A DNA stretch of 64,000 nucleotides from Chitinophaga dinghuensis (GCF_003259435.1 NZ_QLMA01000007.1:124001-188000); one strand, 5' to 3'. Positions 36,801-45,260 are shown, counted from the first letter of the stretch. Notes: generated from the letters alone by a model not told the origin. Translations and numbers: made by a program.

Positions 36801-36956
36801 AGTAATATGGGGGCTGTCCTACAACGTCCTCTTTCCCTCGTCATAATTGGAGGAATGACATTAGGGGCATTGGTTAGTTTATACTTCATACCGCTGGTAT
36901 ATTATACTTACTACTCCCGCTTTAAAATGAAAAGAATAGTTGACCAATCAAAATAA
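33900..36956 (+). CDS. RND efflux permease 2
   Basis: A 1018-residue RND protein, closer to standard HAE-type pumps than its neighbour. TM1 begins with Y-L-I-K-K-P-V-A-V-F-M-T. TM4 reads G-L-I-I-D-N-T-V-I-V-I-D-N (Asp401, with Asn in place of the second Asp). TM10 reads S-G-I-I-I-N-D-S-I-M-K-L-D, with no Lys at the usual position. The two permeases clearly belong to one superfamily but differ strongly, so a mixed trimer or two pumps sharing one adaptor are both possible. The TolC-like gene starts 3 bases downstream. Confidence 0.88.
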   Translation: MYVSYLIKKPVAVFMTFAALLVLGFLAVCKVTVSPLPAVKMPELVVTAFRSNVSTTEMETTVTKLLREQLGMLQQVDAVTSETRDGMATIKVRFQFGVNMEYAYLEANEKVDHLMNGLPKGMDRPKVNKVNTSDLPVFYINISSRSPLRVQEEWELSDFVRQVVKRRLEQLPEVSLADVTGYREPVIIVTPRPSALATLGISTTQFQQILEKNKIAGTTTVGDGVYQYQVRFSEPGITTVEQILNHTFMVQERLLRLRDVADVAMKPQTSSGVFLVNRQYGLNVAILRQGNARIGAVKEQVASLLDKLRKEYPNLSFEEVRDQAVMLDYSIANLWQDLLIGGALAMAVLFLFFRNYRIPLLICISIPVSLLLSMLLLYLCGLSINIVSLAGLALGIGLIIDNTVIVIDNISYYFQQQYSLEEACNKGTMDIIRPLLSSGLTTSSVFFPLIFVSGIAGALFYEQALAVIIAASVSFLVAVTLMPVLYYWLHHSTSKKNVITLEKERSSILERIYERGFKWVFKNKVVTLILVLLLLCGGKFIFRQLPAEQLPATESSEMMIHVNWGDKIQIAENVRRTNILREATGKLLEVFNAEIGTQQYLISRGQPQLPGETNIYLKATSPATLLKAKESIKRIMITAYPSAEVTYTQPETPLEQTFTKSRYNLIVHLKSIHPSVLPAISEVQRMHQSLMTAFPEADIAALPVGHAYKIMINQERLVRYGINPKELRDKVLMMLNGTEVGLLDNSSNAIPVVLAARRQHLEDIIAQEKIPSANGNAVPVKELVRLGSDEGYQTLFGDRSGANVPININTKQPDRIMKAVDELMKAYPELTVSYSGSCFSNQDMISEMMVIAIITVGLLYFILAAQFESLIQPLIVLLELPVSASGALLMLYLAGSSINLMSLIGLIIMSGIIINDSIMKLDTINKLIKEEGYALTTAIHLAGKRRLRAILMTSLITTFSILPFLFGSNMGAVLQRPLSLVIIGGMTLGALVSLYFIPLVYYTYYSRFKMKRIVDQSK

Positions 36957-36959
36957 CTT

Positions 36960-38426
36960 ATGAAAGTTCGTATATCCCTGGTAGTAATGCTCCTCTGTTG
37001 CTGCTATGCTGCTAAGGCTCAACAAATAAAATTGCAATTAGAGGAGGCTGTTTATACTGCACAACAAAACTCCCTGGATAAGAAAATTGCCAGGAGTTCA
37101 CTTTATTCTTCCTTCTGGACCTATCAGTCCTTCAAAAGCAGTTTGTTGCCATCATTGCGATTAGTTGGAACGATACCTAATTACAACAGATCGATCAATA
37201 AAATTACTATGCCAGATGGAAAGGATGCATTTGTGACGCAGAATATTTCTTATTCTTCCATGATGCTGCAGGTAAATCAGAGCATTGGCCTAACGGGAGG
37301 TAACCTTTCCTTTTATTCCTCTCTTAACAGAATTGACATCTTTGGAGGACGTAAGGACCAGCAATATTCTTCTGTACCTTTTTCTATTTCCTATAATCAG
37401 AATACACTATTCTATAATGCCTTTAAATGGCAGAAGCAGATTACGCCATTGCAGTATAAACAAAGTGACAAAGCCTATACCGAAAAGCTGGAATCAATAG
37501 GGGAAACAACCGTCGCTAAGTATTTTTCTTTACTGGCTCTACAGAAGCAGGTATTCCTGGATATGCAAAATTTGCTGAATGCCGATACATTATTTAGTCT
37601 CACACAACAAAAATTTAGTATCGGAACAAGAGATAAGAACGATTTACTGCAATCACAACTTAATCTGGAAAGCGCAAAAATTAGTTTGCAAAATGATAAA
37701 ATCAGCTATGAACAGCAACGACAAGACTTTATACAATACCTGGGGTTGGGAGAGAATGATTCTCTGCAGTTGATTATTCCGGAAAACCTGAAGTTCTTTA
37801 CTATAGACCAGGAGAAAGCGTTGGGGGAAGCGGCATCCAACAGGGCAAAGGTACTAGAGTGGCGGATTCGCCGACTGCAAGCTGAACAGAATGTACGTCA
37901 GGCAAAATCTCAGGCGGCGCCTGTTATTGGAGTAACGGCCAATTTGGGGATGTCAAAATCTGGTCCTGACCTTGGCAATGTATATCGACAACTGGAACAA
38001 CAACAGGTGGTAGCGGTACAACTGTCCATTCCTTTGGTGGATTGGGGGGTTAATAAGGCGGCAATACGAAAAGCGGCCTATGATAAGGAGGTCACTGCGG
38101 CCTCTATTGATCAGGAGAATATTAGTTTCCGGCAGGAGATTTTATTGCAAACAATGCGATGGAATGCTTTACAGGAACAACTAAAATCGGCCAAACTGGC
38201 CTTGGAAATTGGAAATGAACGCTATACTATCGCAAAAGAAAAGTATATAAAAGGCTCCCTCAGCTTTACAGAGTTCAATAGCGCCCAACAACAGAAAGAT
38301 ATGTCAACCATCACCTGGATCAATGTTCTGCGGGATTACTGGACCATGTACTACACTATCAGAAGACTGACACTATTCGATTTCAAAGAAGGAAAACGCA
38401 TTGCATACAATACCGCTGATTTTTAA
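36960..38426 (+). CDS. TolC-family outer-membrane channel
   Basis: A 488-residue outer-membrane efflux protein with a signal peptide ending near residue 20 (A-A-K-A-Q). It has the two-fold helical repeat of the family: L-Q-L-E-E-A-V-Y-T-A-Q-Q-N-S near residue 26 and a long Gln/Lys/Ala-rich coiled-coil (about 170-260, and again about 310-450) with K-F-S-I-G-T-R-D-K-N-D-L-L-Q-S-Q and K-Y-I-K-G-S-L-S-F-T-E-F. It is the last gene of the operon and is closed by a strong bidirectional terminator. Confidence 0.88.
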   Translation: MKVRISLVVMLLCCCYAAKAQQIKLQLEEAVYTAQQNSLDKKIARSSLYSSFWTYQSFKSSLLPSLRLVGTIPNYNRSINKITMPDGKDAFVTQNISYSSMMLQVNQSIGLTGGNLSFYSSLNRIDIFGGRKDQQYSSVPFSISYNQNTLFYNAFKWQKQITPLQYKQSDKAYTEKLESIGETTVAKYFSLLALQKQVFLDMQNLLNADTLFSLTQQKFSIGTRDKNDLLQSQLNLESAKISLQNDKISYEQQRQDFIQYLGLGENDSLQLIIPENLKFFTIDQEKALGEAASNRAKVLEWRIRRLQAEQNVRQAKSQAAPVIGVTANLGMSKSGPDLGNVYRQLEQQQVVAVQLSIPLVDWGVNKAAIRKAAYDKEVTAASIDQENISFRQEILLQTMRWNALQEQLKSAKLALEIGNERYTIAKEKYIKGSLSFTEFNSAQQQKDMSTITWINVLRDYWTMYYTIRRLTLFDFKEGKRIAYNTADF

Positions 38427-38439
38427 GACGTATCAACAT

Positions 38440-38475
38440 AAAAGCCGCTTGAATCCTCGAATTCAAGCGGCTTTT
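38440..38475. terminator. bidirectional terminator
   Basis: A perfect 15-base-pair stem (38440-38454 with 38461-38475) with A-rich and T-rich ends. It separates the efflux operon (+) from the peptidase pair (-). Confidence 0.9.
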
Positions 38476-38490
38476 CTATTATCGACTATC

Positions 38491-39807
38491 TTACTTCCCA
38501 GAAGTCGCCTGGATCAAATCTTCCGGCGTAATCTGGTTACTCAACAAATAGCTGAAAGCATCCCATCTTTGCTTAGGATCGCCTCCCGGCGCTTTAGCAT
38601 TGATATACTGCTTGATCAGATCCTGCCCATAGTTATAGTTAATCACATAACTACGGTTTTTGCGAATAAACAATATCCCTTTCGCCGCTGCCTCGCGATT
38701 GAGCAAGGTATAATTCAGTAACCACTGTTCTGCGGTGGAATCAGACATGCTACCGCTCAACATGCCTCTGGCAATATCATTGCGTGCATAATTGAGTTTA
38801 CCTTTTATTTCCAGCGCTTTAAAGTAAGTGGTAATGCCCGTTGTATCAAGTCCTGCGAGAGGCAGCAGCACTGTTTTGGTGAAAGTGGTTTTCTCTTCTC
38901 CAGGAAAGGCTATTTCAATGCCATAGTTGGCGCTGCCTTCTGCAATAAGCGACTGCGGACTAAAGAGCGGATAAAGTGAAATTTCCACCCAGCCTTTATC
39001 ATGATAAAGATTTTTTTCCAGCAACATATTGTATACATGATGGCCAGGATATCCTTCATGACAAGCCAGGTCTATCGCTTTTTCTATGAAAATATTTAAA
39101 TCGGCGCTGATCTGGATCAGACTCTTATAATTACCCTTGTACCAGTTGTAGCCCATCCATGGCTTACCACTCACATATTCCAGTGTGAAATCCTCTGTGG
39201 CAGGCAGGTCATAATGCGCTAAGGTCCGTTTGCGGGCAGCGGCAATCGCTGTTTTGAAAACAGTATCCAGTTTATCCTTAGGGATGATGAAGTGGTTGGC
39301 CAGGTGCTGAAAACGCTCCGCTACCGGGCCTTTCCCAGGCAACAGACTATCCAGTTCCGCTATCAGCGTACGATAATGCGCTTCCGGATATACCGGCGCT
39401 ACGGCATCAAACAATTCTTTAGACTCTTCGTCAAATGGTTTGTATTCGCCAGAGAATATCCTGATACGCCTGCCGAAAGCGGTGAGCTGGTGCGTGATCC
39501 AGTTAGCCCGGGTGCGAATCGTATCATTGTCTGTTGTTGCGATAACTTCCTGTAGTTCTTTTTTCAGCGTTTCTACTTCGGAGAGGAAGCTGTCTTTCGG
39601 AAAAGCCGGCTGTTTGGATACAGGTTTCAGCGAATCAGGACCGTAATAAGCATCCACAAAATCAGTATCATATTGCCCGATATTCAATCCCAGCCGAACA
39701 TACTTCTCTGCAAGTAGGTTCAGTTCCGCATTCCCGGAATGTTTTGGTTGGCCTGTATGACAGGCGAACAGTAAAGTAAGTGGCAGTAGCCACAAAGTGT
39801 TTTTCAT
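38491..39807 (-). CDS. DUF885-like lipoprotein, putative metallopeptidase
   Basis: A 438-residue lipoprotein (lipobox L-L-F-A-C, Cys16). The core resembles DUF885 proteins, a mostly helical group related to metallopeptidases. The motif D-L-A-C-H-E-G-Y-P-G-H-H near residue 252 is the family's H-E-x-x-P-G-H-H, and an A-E-G-S-A-N-Y-G-I-E motif about 40 residues later supplies the third ligand Glu. The length is shorter than many members (about 550-600). It follows the Xaa-Pro peptidase gene by 14 bases, so both may degrade peptides, one outside the cytoplasm and one inside. Confidence 0.78.
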   Translation of the reverse strand: MKNTLWLLPLTLLFACHTGQPKHSGNAELNLLAEKYVRLGLNIGQYDTDFVDAYYGPDSLKPVSKQPAFPKDSFLSEVETLKKELQEVIATTDNDTIRTRANWITHQLTAFGRRIRIFSGEYKPFDEESKELFDAVAPVYPEAHYRTLIAELDSLLPGKGPVAERFQHLANHFIIPKDKLDTVFKTAIAAARKRTLAHYDLPATEDFTLEYVSGKPWMGYNWYKGNYKSLIQISADLNIFIEKAIDLACHEGYPGHHVYNMLLEKNLYHDKGWVEISLYPLFSPQSLIAEGSANYGIEIAFPGEEKTTFTKTVLLPLAGLDTTGITTYFKALEIKGKLNYARNDIARGMLSGSMSDSTAEQWLLNYTLLNREAAAKGILFIRKNRSYVINYNYGQDLIKQYINAKAPGGDPKQRWDAFSYLLSNQITPEDLIQATSGK

Positions 39808-39821
39808 GTAGAGGAAAACTT

Positions 39822-41207
39822 TTATTGCGCGATTAGATCTTCTATTTCAGTAGCTGTTTTAGCAAATGGACGTCCCAGTAGGCGACTGCCAGTCGCGGTT
39901 ACGAGGAAGTTGTCTTCCAGGCGCACGCCGCCAAAGTGATGATAAGCCGACAGTTTATCATAGCAGATAAAATCCTTGTGGCGACCTTCCGCTTCCCATG
40001 CAGCCGTGAGTAAAGGATTGAAATAAATGCCCGGTTCTATAGTTAGCACAAAACCTTCTTCCAGTTCGCGTCCAAGACGGAGTGACTTCAGTCCAAATGC
40101 AGTGCTTTTCTTCAGCTGATCCGTGTATCCTACATATTCTTCTCCCAATCCTTCCATATCATGGATATCCAGCCCCAGCATATGCCCTAAGCCGCATGGA
40201 AAGAAGAGGGCATGTGCCCCTGCCGCCACCGCGTCTCTCGCATTACCCTTCATCAGCCCTAATGCAATCATTCCTGCTGCAATCTGTTCGCAGGCAAGGA
40301 GATGTATATCCTTAAATCGAACGCCTGGTTTAACAGCATCTGCGGCAGCCTGGTAGGCATTATACACGATATCATAAATTTCCCGCTGTGCTGTGGTGAA
40401 TTTTTTATTCACAGGATGAGTACGGGTAAGGTCGCCGGCGTAGCGCATGGCATTCTCTGCGCCACAATCACACAATACGAGCTGTCCATCCTGGAAGGCC
40501 GTTTTGTGCGGATGATTATGGAGAAACTGCCCATTGGCCGTCAGGATAACGGGGAAGGATATATTTCCGCCAGCGGCAATCGCAACTGCCTGGAGCCTAC
40601 CGGCAATCTCCGTTTCCGTGACCCCGGCTGCAGCCAGTTCCATAGCTTTCAACTGCATGTCTATAGTCGTGTTAACGCCTATTTCAATTTGCACAATTTC
40701 CTCTGCAGATTTGGTAGCACGTTGACTAACTACCGCTTTGATTAAGGGCACAGATACTTGTGCGGCTACTTCTTTCGCCGGAATATTCAGCCAGGCAGCC
40801 AGTTTGAGCGTATGTTCGGCTCTATAGGGAGGAAGGAAATGAATATGACGCTGGTTGGCAGCCTGTGTCAGGAAGCTGTCGAGTTGGGAAAGTGGCCGTA
40901 TATCTGAAATACCTGCCAGTGCGGCTTGAGAAGCCAATGAGTCTACGGGCCCTGTCCACATGATCTCTTCGATAGTGGCTTCATTCCCGAATAATATTTC
41001 CCGGTTATTATTGATATCAATGACGAAGGTAAGTCCTGGCCGGTCAATGCCAGTAAAGTACAGAAAGCTGCTGTCTTGCCGGAAAGGATAAATGTTATCC
41101 CTGTAGTTCATGCCACAGTCGTCATTCCCAGGTAGCAAAATGATCCCGCTGCCTATGTCCGATTGTAGTCTGTTCCTTCTGTTGATATAAGTTTCCTTTG
41201 AAAACAC
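39822..41207 (-). CDS. pepP: Xaa-Pro aminopeptidase (M24B)
   Basis: A 461-residue cytoplasmic peptidase that removes the N-terminal residue before proline. The N-terminal creatinase-like domain (1-165) has R-Q-D-S-S-F-L-Y-F-T-G near residue 45. The pita-bread domain has the dinuclear metal ligands: Asp in L-C-D-C-G-A-E, Asp in Y-A-G-D-L-T-R-T, His in G-L-G-H-M-L-G-L-D-I-H-D, Glu in T-I-E-P-G-I-Y and Glu in G-V-R-L-E-D-N. No signal peptide is present. The symbol is by family resemblance. It heads a two-gene unit with the DUF885 lipoprotein. Confidence 0.92.
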   Translation of the reverse strand: MFSKETYINRRNRLQSDIGSGIILLPGNDDCGMNYRDNIYPFRQDSSFLYFTGIDRPGLTFVIDINNNREILFGNEATIEEIMWTGPVDSLASQAALAGISDIRPLSQLDSFLTQAANQRHIHFLPPYRAEHTLKLAAWLNIPAKEVAAQVSVPLIKAVVSQRATKSAEEIVQIEIGVNTTIDMQLKAMELAAAGVTETEIAGRLQAVAIAAGGNISFPVILTANGQFLHNHPHKTAFQDGQLVLCDCGAENAMRYAGDLTRTHPVNKKFTTAQREIYDIVYNAYQAAADAVKPGVRFKDIHLLACEQIAAGMIALGLMKGNARDAVAAGAHALFFPCGLGHMLGLDIHDMEGLGEEYVGYTDQLKKSTAFGLKSLRLGRELEEGFVLTIEPGIYFNPLLTAAWEAEGRHKDFICYDKLSAYHHFGGVRLEDNFLVTATGSRLLGRPFAKTATEIEDLIAQ

Positions 41208-41322
41208 GCGATTGTAATTTTATAATTAGCAGATAGTATCCGGCTAAAATAAGCAACAATGACGGACAATGAATCAAAGCGTTAAAAAGTGTGTAATGGT
41301 GGTTAATAATTGTAAAATGAGA

Positions 41323-42315
41323 TTAGCGTAACATGGCATAGATATCATAAAAGTCCATTTCCCCTTTAATAGGATAATAGGCGTTTTTGAAGCCAGTTTT
41401 TTCTAAAGTCAATTTCGCGCCAACGACCTTATTCTTCTCTATGGCAATCATGAAGAAGCCATTGGCATCGGTGAGGCCGATTTGCTCCGTACCGATAGCG
41501 ACTTTAACGCTGTCAACAGGCTGATTTTTCTGGGACCAGATATGGCCTATCAACAGGCAGTATTTACTGAAATCCAATTTAGGCAGTTGATGATACCGGA
41601 GCCCGGAAGAGGGGAGATACTCGTCCAGCGGCTCAGCGCCAATCAGTTTCCGCAGGGAATCCGCTACTGTCCAGTTTTCTATGGGATAAGGGTAAGTATT
41701 GCCCAGATTATCTGTCACTGTTTGGGTGCCGTACAGTTGTGCTTTTCCTTGTTTGGACCGCAGCCTGTCAACAAAGTAGGCGTATTCTACTGGTGAAATT
41801 TCTTTGCGTTTAAAGGCGGTATCTACGAGATGGGCGTACTTGATTTGCGGTTCTACCTGTGCATGTTGGATCACATAGAAAAAAGCGCTGTTCGCTTTTT
41901 TTGAAATAAGGCGGACAGGTATCCAGCCATATTTATCCAGTATGGGAAAAACAACCTGCTGGTTGATGGAGTCCTGCCTTTCCAGTTGCTGCCGCAGCTC
42001 CGTACATGGATTGGCGCCGCCATGATCCGTTATACATTTATTAAACTCCTTGCGGACTTGCTGATCCAGGTCGAAAGCCTTTTCCAGCTCGGCGGTCAGC
42101 ATTTTTCTATCGCGGGAGCTTAGTTGTTGGGCATTGGAGGCCATCGCCAGGAAACTAAACAAGAATAGAATAATGTACTGTTTGAAATTTTTAGGGAGAC
42201 GCGAATCCGCGGGCAATGCTGGGAGTACACCAAAATTGGTAATAATATTGTATCTTCCAGAACGTATTACATGCCGATATAAGTGCATAGGTTGGCGTAT
42301 TAATGACTGTAGCAT
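41323..42315 (-). CDS. DUF6624-like protein with C-terminal regulatory-like domain
   Basis: The frame gives up to 330 residues, but a hydrophobic signal (F-L-F-S-F-L-A-M-A-S-N-A-Q-Q) appears only near residue 48-63. The true start may be further in, possibly a TTG codon, since there is no ATG next to it. After the signal comes a helical region, then a block like DUF6624: D-K-Y-G-W-I-P-V-R near residue 128, F-Y-V-I-Q-H-A-Q, Y-A-Y-F-V-D-R-L, and Q-L-Y-G-T-Q. The last 80 residues look like a carboxypeptidase-regulatory beta domain (T-D-A-N-G-F-F-M-I). An exported protein of unknown role. Confidence 0.65.
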   Translation of the reverse strand: MLQSLIRQPMHLYRHVIRSGRYNIITNFGVLPALPADSRLPKNFKQYIILFLFSFLAMASNAQQLSSRDRKMLTAELEKAFDLDQQVRKEFNKCITDHGGANPCTELRQQLERQDSINQQVVFPILDKYGWIPVRLISKKANSAFFYVIQHAQVEPQIKYAHLVDTAFKRKEISPVEYAYFVDRLRSKQGKAQLYGTQTVTDNLGNTYPYPIENWTVADSLRKLIGAEPLDEYLPSSGLRYHQLPKLDFSKYCLLIGHIWSQKNQPVDSVKVAIGTEQIGLTDANGFFMIAIEKNKVVGAKLTLEKTGFKNAYYPIKGEMDFYDIYAMLR

Positions 42316-42399
42316 GAAAGAACGGAAATGGCTATCCTTGAAAATAGAATGAATGGAGGATAGCTATGTAACCATCACCAAGATAATTCAAAATATCCT

Positions 42400-42834
42400 A
42401 TGCGGTACACAATTTATTTGTTAACGGGCCTCACGCTCCTCGCCATTTCAATATATAATTGGAAACAAGCCTTTGCATTCATCGCCCGAAGTGAGCGAGC
42501 CATTGGGGTAGTTACCAGCCTGCATAAAGATGACGACTCCTATTGGCCTGTTTTTTCAATAAGAACAAAAGAGGGAGATGAGATCATTTACCAGCATCCC
42601 TATGGAAGCAGTCCTGCAAGTTGGCGGGTAGGAGAGGAAGCTACTTTCTTGTATGATCCCCAGGCCCCGGAATCACCAAGGATGGTAGGGTACTTTACGC
42701 TCTTCAATTGGGCAATCGTTTTTATGGGCCTGGCCATTCCATTGATCGTAAGTGCCATCGGCTATTTTATTTTAGCGCCACTCACTCGCATTCCAGCAGA
42801 AAATAATACCTGGAAAGCTAATCGTAAATTTTAA
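42400..42834 (+). CDS. DUF3592-like membrane protein, copy 1
   Basis: A 144-residue protein with a membrane helix at each end (about 5-24 and 108-132) around a small beta domain. The domain shows the DUF3592 pattern: A-I-G-V-V-T-S, Y-W-P-V-F-S-I-R-T, a Y-x-H-P-Y-G-S-S block, V-G-E-E-A-T-F-L-Y-D-P-Q-x-P and a closing A-P-E-S-P-R. The next gene is a paralogue starting 10 bases downstream. Function unknown. Confidence 0.75.
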   Translation: MRYTIYLLTGLTLLAISIYNWKQAFAFIARSERAIGVVTSLHKDDDSYWPVFSIRTKEGDEIIYQHPYGSSPASWRVGEEATFLYDPQAPESPRMVGYFTLFNWAIVFMGLAIPLIVSAIGYFILAPLTRIPAENNTWKANRKF

Positions 42835-42844
42835 ATTTTAGCAG

Positions 42845-43258
42845 ATGATCGTATGTTTGATTTTTCTTATCGTTGGCGGTTTCCTGTTAATCGGCGCTAT
42901 CTCAAATCTGCTAGGTAAGCTGGCGCTCATGAAAACAGCCGAACGTACCATTGGAACCGTTGTAGCGTTGGAGGAAAGAATAGACGAGGAGGGAAGCGCC
43001 TATTATGCTGTTTTTGAGATGCATACCCCTCTACTCAATAAAGTCACTTACAGGAGTTCTACCGGTCATTCCTCCGCGACTGTCTGGCCAATAGGAAAGA
43101 CGGCTCCTTTCATCATTGAATCCGGTAAACCAGAAACCGCCAGGTTCCTGAATTACTGGTCGGTTTTTGGTTGGTCCATGATACTGTTGGTACTGGCAAT
43201 AGACCTTTTGGTGATTGGCGGCGGCTATTTCCTGCTGCGCGATTATTTCAGCGCATAA
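42845..43258 (+). CDS. DUF3592-like membrane protein, copy 2
   Basis: A 137-residue paralogue of the preceding gene with the same two-helix plus beta-domain layout (T-I-G-T-V-V-A-L-E-E, Y-Y-A-V-F-E-M, I-G-K-T-A-P-F-I-I-E, and a C-terminal helix). The pair may form a hetero-oligomer in the inner membrane. Its stop lies 2 bases from the stop of the convergent acetyltransferase gene, with no terminator visible between. Confidence 0.72.
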   Translation: MIVCLIFLIVGGFLLIGAISNLLGKLALMKTAERTIGTVVALEERIDEEGSAYYAVFEMHTPLLNKVTYRSSTGHSSATVWPIGKTAPFIIESGKPETARFLNYWSVFGWSMILLVLAIDLLVIGGGYFLLRDYFSA

Positions 43259-43260
43259 GG

Positions 43261-43767
43261 TTACTTCATCAAAAATACCGATGCCAATGGCAACTCCCCG
43301 AGTTGTTCGTTACCCGGTTGCCGGATAAACCCTTTCTGCTCAAAAATTCCTACCAACGGACTGTCTGCATACTCCATGATCCACAGATGATCATAGGCTT
43401 TACAAACCGTCAGACATTTTTCCAACAACGACGCGCTGATCTCAGGAGCAGTATATTTTTTTAATACCCCAAAATCCCGGATACGAGCGGCCCGTTTATT
43501 CTCCAGTACCGCTGGTCGTGTACCCTTCGACGTTATACAGGCATATCCTGCCGGCTCGTTATCTGCATATACTACCAGCCATTGGTTGGATATATTGTTG
43601 ATGGCGGCCACCAGCGCCTGTTTGTTGAATTGCTGTGCGATATAACGATCTAATACTTTCTTTTCCAGCGCAGTGGAATACTTCTCTATGGCCAGTTCTT
43701 TCGTCAGCATCAAAAGCGCCTCCATTCCCTGCTCGGTGACTACCGTAAATTTCGTGATGATGTTCAT
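43261..43767 (-). CDS. GNAT-family N-acetyltransferase
   Basis: A 168-residue protein using the ATG at 43767; the frame is open further but the extra residues are not GNAT-like. Strand W-L-V-V-Y-A-D-N-E-P-A-G-Y-A-C-I, a following I-R-D-F-G-V-L-K-K-Y, a helix with S-L-L-E-K-C-L, and a final strand plus F-E-Q-K-G-F-I-R give the GNAT order. The acetyl-CoA loop (usually R/Q-x-x-G-x-G/A) is replaced by K-K-Y-T-A-P-E-I, so acetyl-CoA binding may be altered. Substrate unknown. Confidence 0.78.
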   Translation of the reverse strand: MNIITKFTVVTEQGMEALLMLTKELAIEKYSTALEKKVLDRYIAQQFNKQALVAAINNISNQWLVVYADNEPAGYACITSKGTRPAVLENKRAARIRDFGVLKKYTAPEISASLLEKCLTVCKAYDHLWIMEYADSPLVGIFEQKGFIRQPGNEQLGELPLASVFLMK

Positions 43768-43851
43768 ATCCTGTCGTTTTACAACAGCAAAACTATCAGG
43801 CTTTCCGAAAAGATACAGGTACACAATTTGAAAATATTATCAGTACAGATG

Positions 43852-45258
43852 TTACCTGGCCCTTTGTCCGGCTTGTCGGATGGCAGCGATTCTTTTGGAG
43901 GAAAATTTGTCTGCATATACCAACCGGAAATGTTTATCGAAATCGCCTGAAAAAGAAAACGTATACCCAGGTGTAAACCGCACGCCTATCTGCTCACACT
44001 GATCATAAAAGTGAGCCATATCAATATCAGCAGGCATCTTCACCCAGATATTATACCCGCCGGCAGGCGGAAGAATGAACGTCTTTGCCGGAAAATGGGC
44101 CGATAATAAATTCACCGCCAGATGAGCATTTTTCGCCAACTGCATCCGGAAAGAACGTACATGCCGGTCATAGCTGCTACCCGCCAGCAAGCGCTTCACC
44201 GTTTCCTGGTATATCGGCGATACGGTACTGCCCAATGCAAACTTGATCTGCTCTGCACGCGGCATAAATTTCCCCGTTGCCAGCCAACCTACCCGCAACC
44301 CCGGCGCCAACGTTTTCGCATAAGAAGCATAGGTCATTACCAGCCCACTCTCATCAAATCGTTTGATGGTGGAAGGCCGCAGGCCATGAAAGTTTAAGTC
44401 TCCATAAATATCATTCTCAAGAATCGCGACATTATACTGCTGGGCAACGGCTAATAAAGCCTGCTTCTGTTCATCGGACAGCAATATCCCCGTGGGATTA
44501 TGGAAATTCGGCGTTACAATCACGGCTTTCACTGCATTATTGCGGCAGGCTTTTCGCAGAAAATCTACATCAAATCCGGCATATGGGTCCACCGGTACTT
44601 CAATCACTTTCAAATGCAATACCCGAATCACTTCCAGTATGGAAAATACACAAGGACTCTCCACGGCTACTACATCGCCGGCACTACATACGGCCGACAA
44701 CCCAATATACAGGGCCTGTAGCGCGCCATCTGTTATCAGCAGCTCATCCGGATGGATAATCGTTTGATGCGCGGCTGCTTTCCGGATGATTTGCTCCTTT
44801 AATGCGACAGCCCCATTGGAAGGGTAGTAACGCAACAGCGCTGCTCCCTGCTCCCGGATCGCCTGCTGCATGGTGCGGAGCAGTAACTTCTGCGGTACCA
44901 GCAAATCGCCGGGCGCCGCTACATTAAACTCCGAAAACTGATGCCCCGCTTTTTGCGATGTCGTCAACCCAAGATGATGCTTGAAAATAGCATCCCTGGC
45001 TATCGGCCGGTGTTTGACCTTAGCAGGCGACTGGGATAAATCCGGCCGGTTACTAACATAGTACCCCGATTTTGGCACACTCTCCACCAACCCACGCGCC
45101 ACCAAATACTCATAGCCATGCTGTATGGTACTGATGCTCGTTTGATATTGCTCCTTCAGATCCCGCACCGACGGCAGTTTATGCCCCGGCTTAAAAATCC
45201 CTTCCCGGATGTTCTTCTCAATCACATTCGTGAAAGCTTCGAATTTATAGGCCTTCAT
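43852..45258 (-). CDS. MocR-type regulator (GntR helix-turn-helix plus aminotransferase domain)
   Basis: A 468-residue fusion. Residues 1-75 form a GntR winged helix (G-H-K-L-P-S-V-R-D-L, then S-I-S-T-I-Q-H-G-Y-E-Y-L and S-G-Y-Y-V). Residues 110-468 form a class I aminotransferase fold with N-P-T-G near residue 255 and S-Y-A-K-T-L-A-P-G-L-R-V-G-W near 310, whose Lys would hold PLP. MocR proteins sense PLP or amino compounds and regulate a neighbouring gene. The divergent neighbour is dxs, whose product is a PLP precursor in the DXP-dependent route, so vitamin B6 or isoprenoid control is a plausible inference. Confidence 0.9.
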   Translation of the reverse strand: MKAYKFEAFTNVIEKNIREGIFKPGHKLPSVRDLKEQYQTSISTIQHGYEYLVARGLVESVPKSGYYVSNRPDLSQSPAKVKHRPIARDAIFKHHLGLTTSQKAGHQFSEFNVAAPGDLLVPQKLLLRTMQQAIREQGAALLRYYPSNGAVALKEQIIRKAAAHQTIIHPDELLITDGALQALYIGLSAVCSAGDVVAVESPCVFSILEVIRVLHLKVIEVPVDPYAGFDVDFLRKACRNNAVKAVIVTPNFHNPTGILLSDEQKQALLAVAQQYNVAILENDIYGDLNFHGLRPSTIKRFDESGLVMTYASYAKTLAPGLRVGWLATGKFMPRAEQIKFALGSTVSPIYQETVKRLLAGSSYDRHVRSFRMQLAKNAHLAVNLLSAHFPAKTFILPPAGGYNIWVKMPADIDMAHFYDQCEQIGVRFTPGYTFSFSGDFDKHFRLVYADKFSSKRIAAIRQAGQRAR

Positions 45259-45260
45259 AT

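Noticed and set aside
30761..38426. Heavy-metal (Cus/Czc) efflux system
   Set aside because: No Met- or His-rich adaptor or metal-binding gene is present, and the permease motifs do not follow the CusA pattern well. Gene context points elsewhere.
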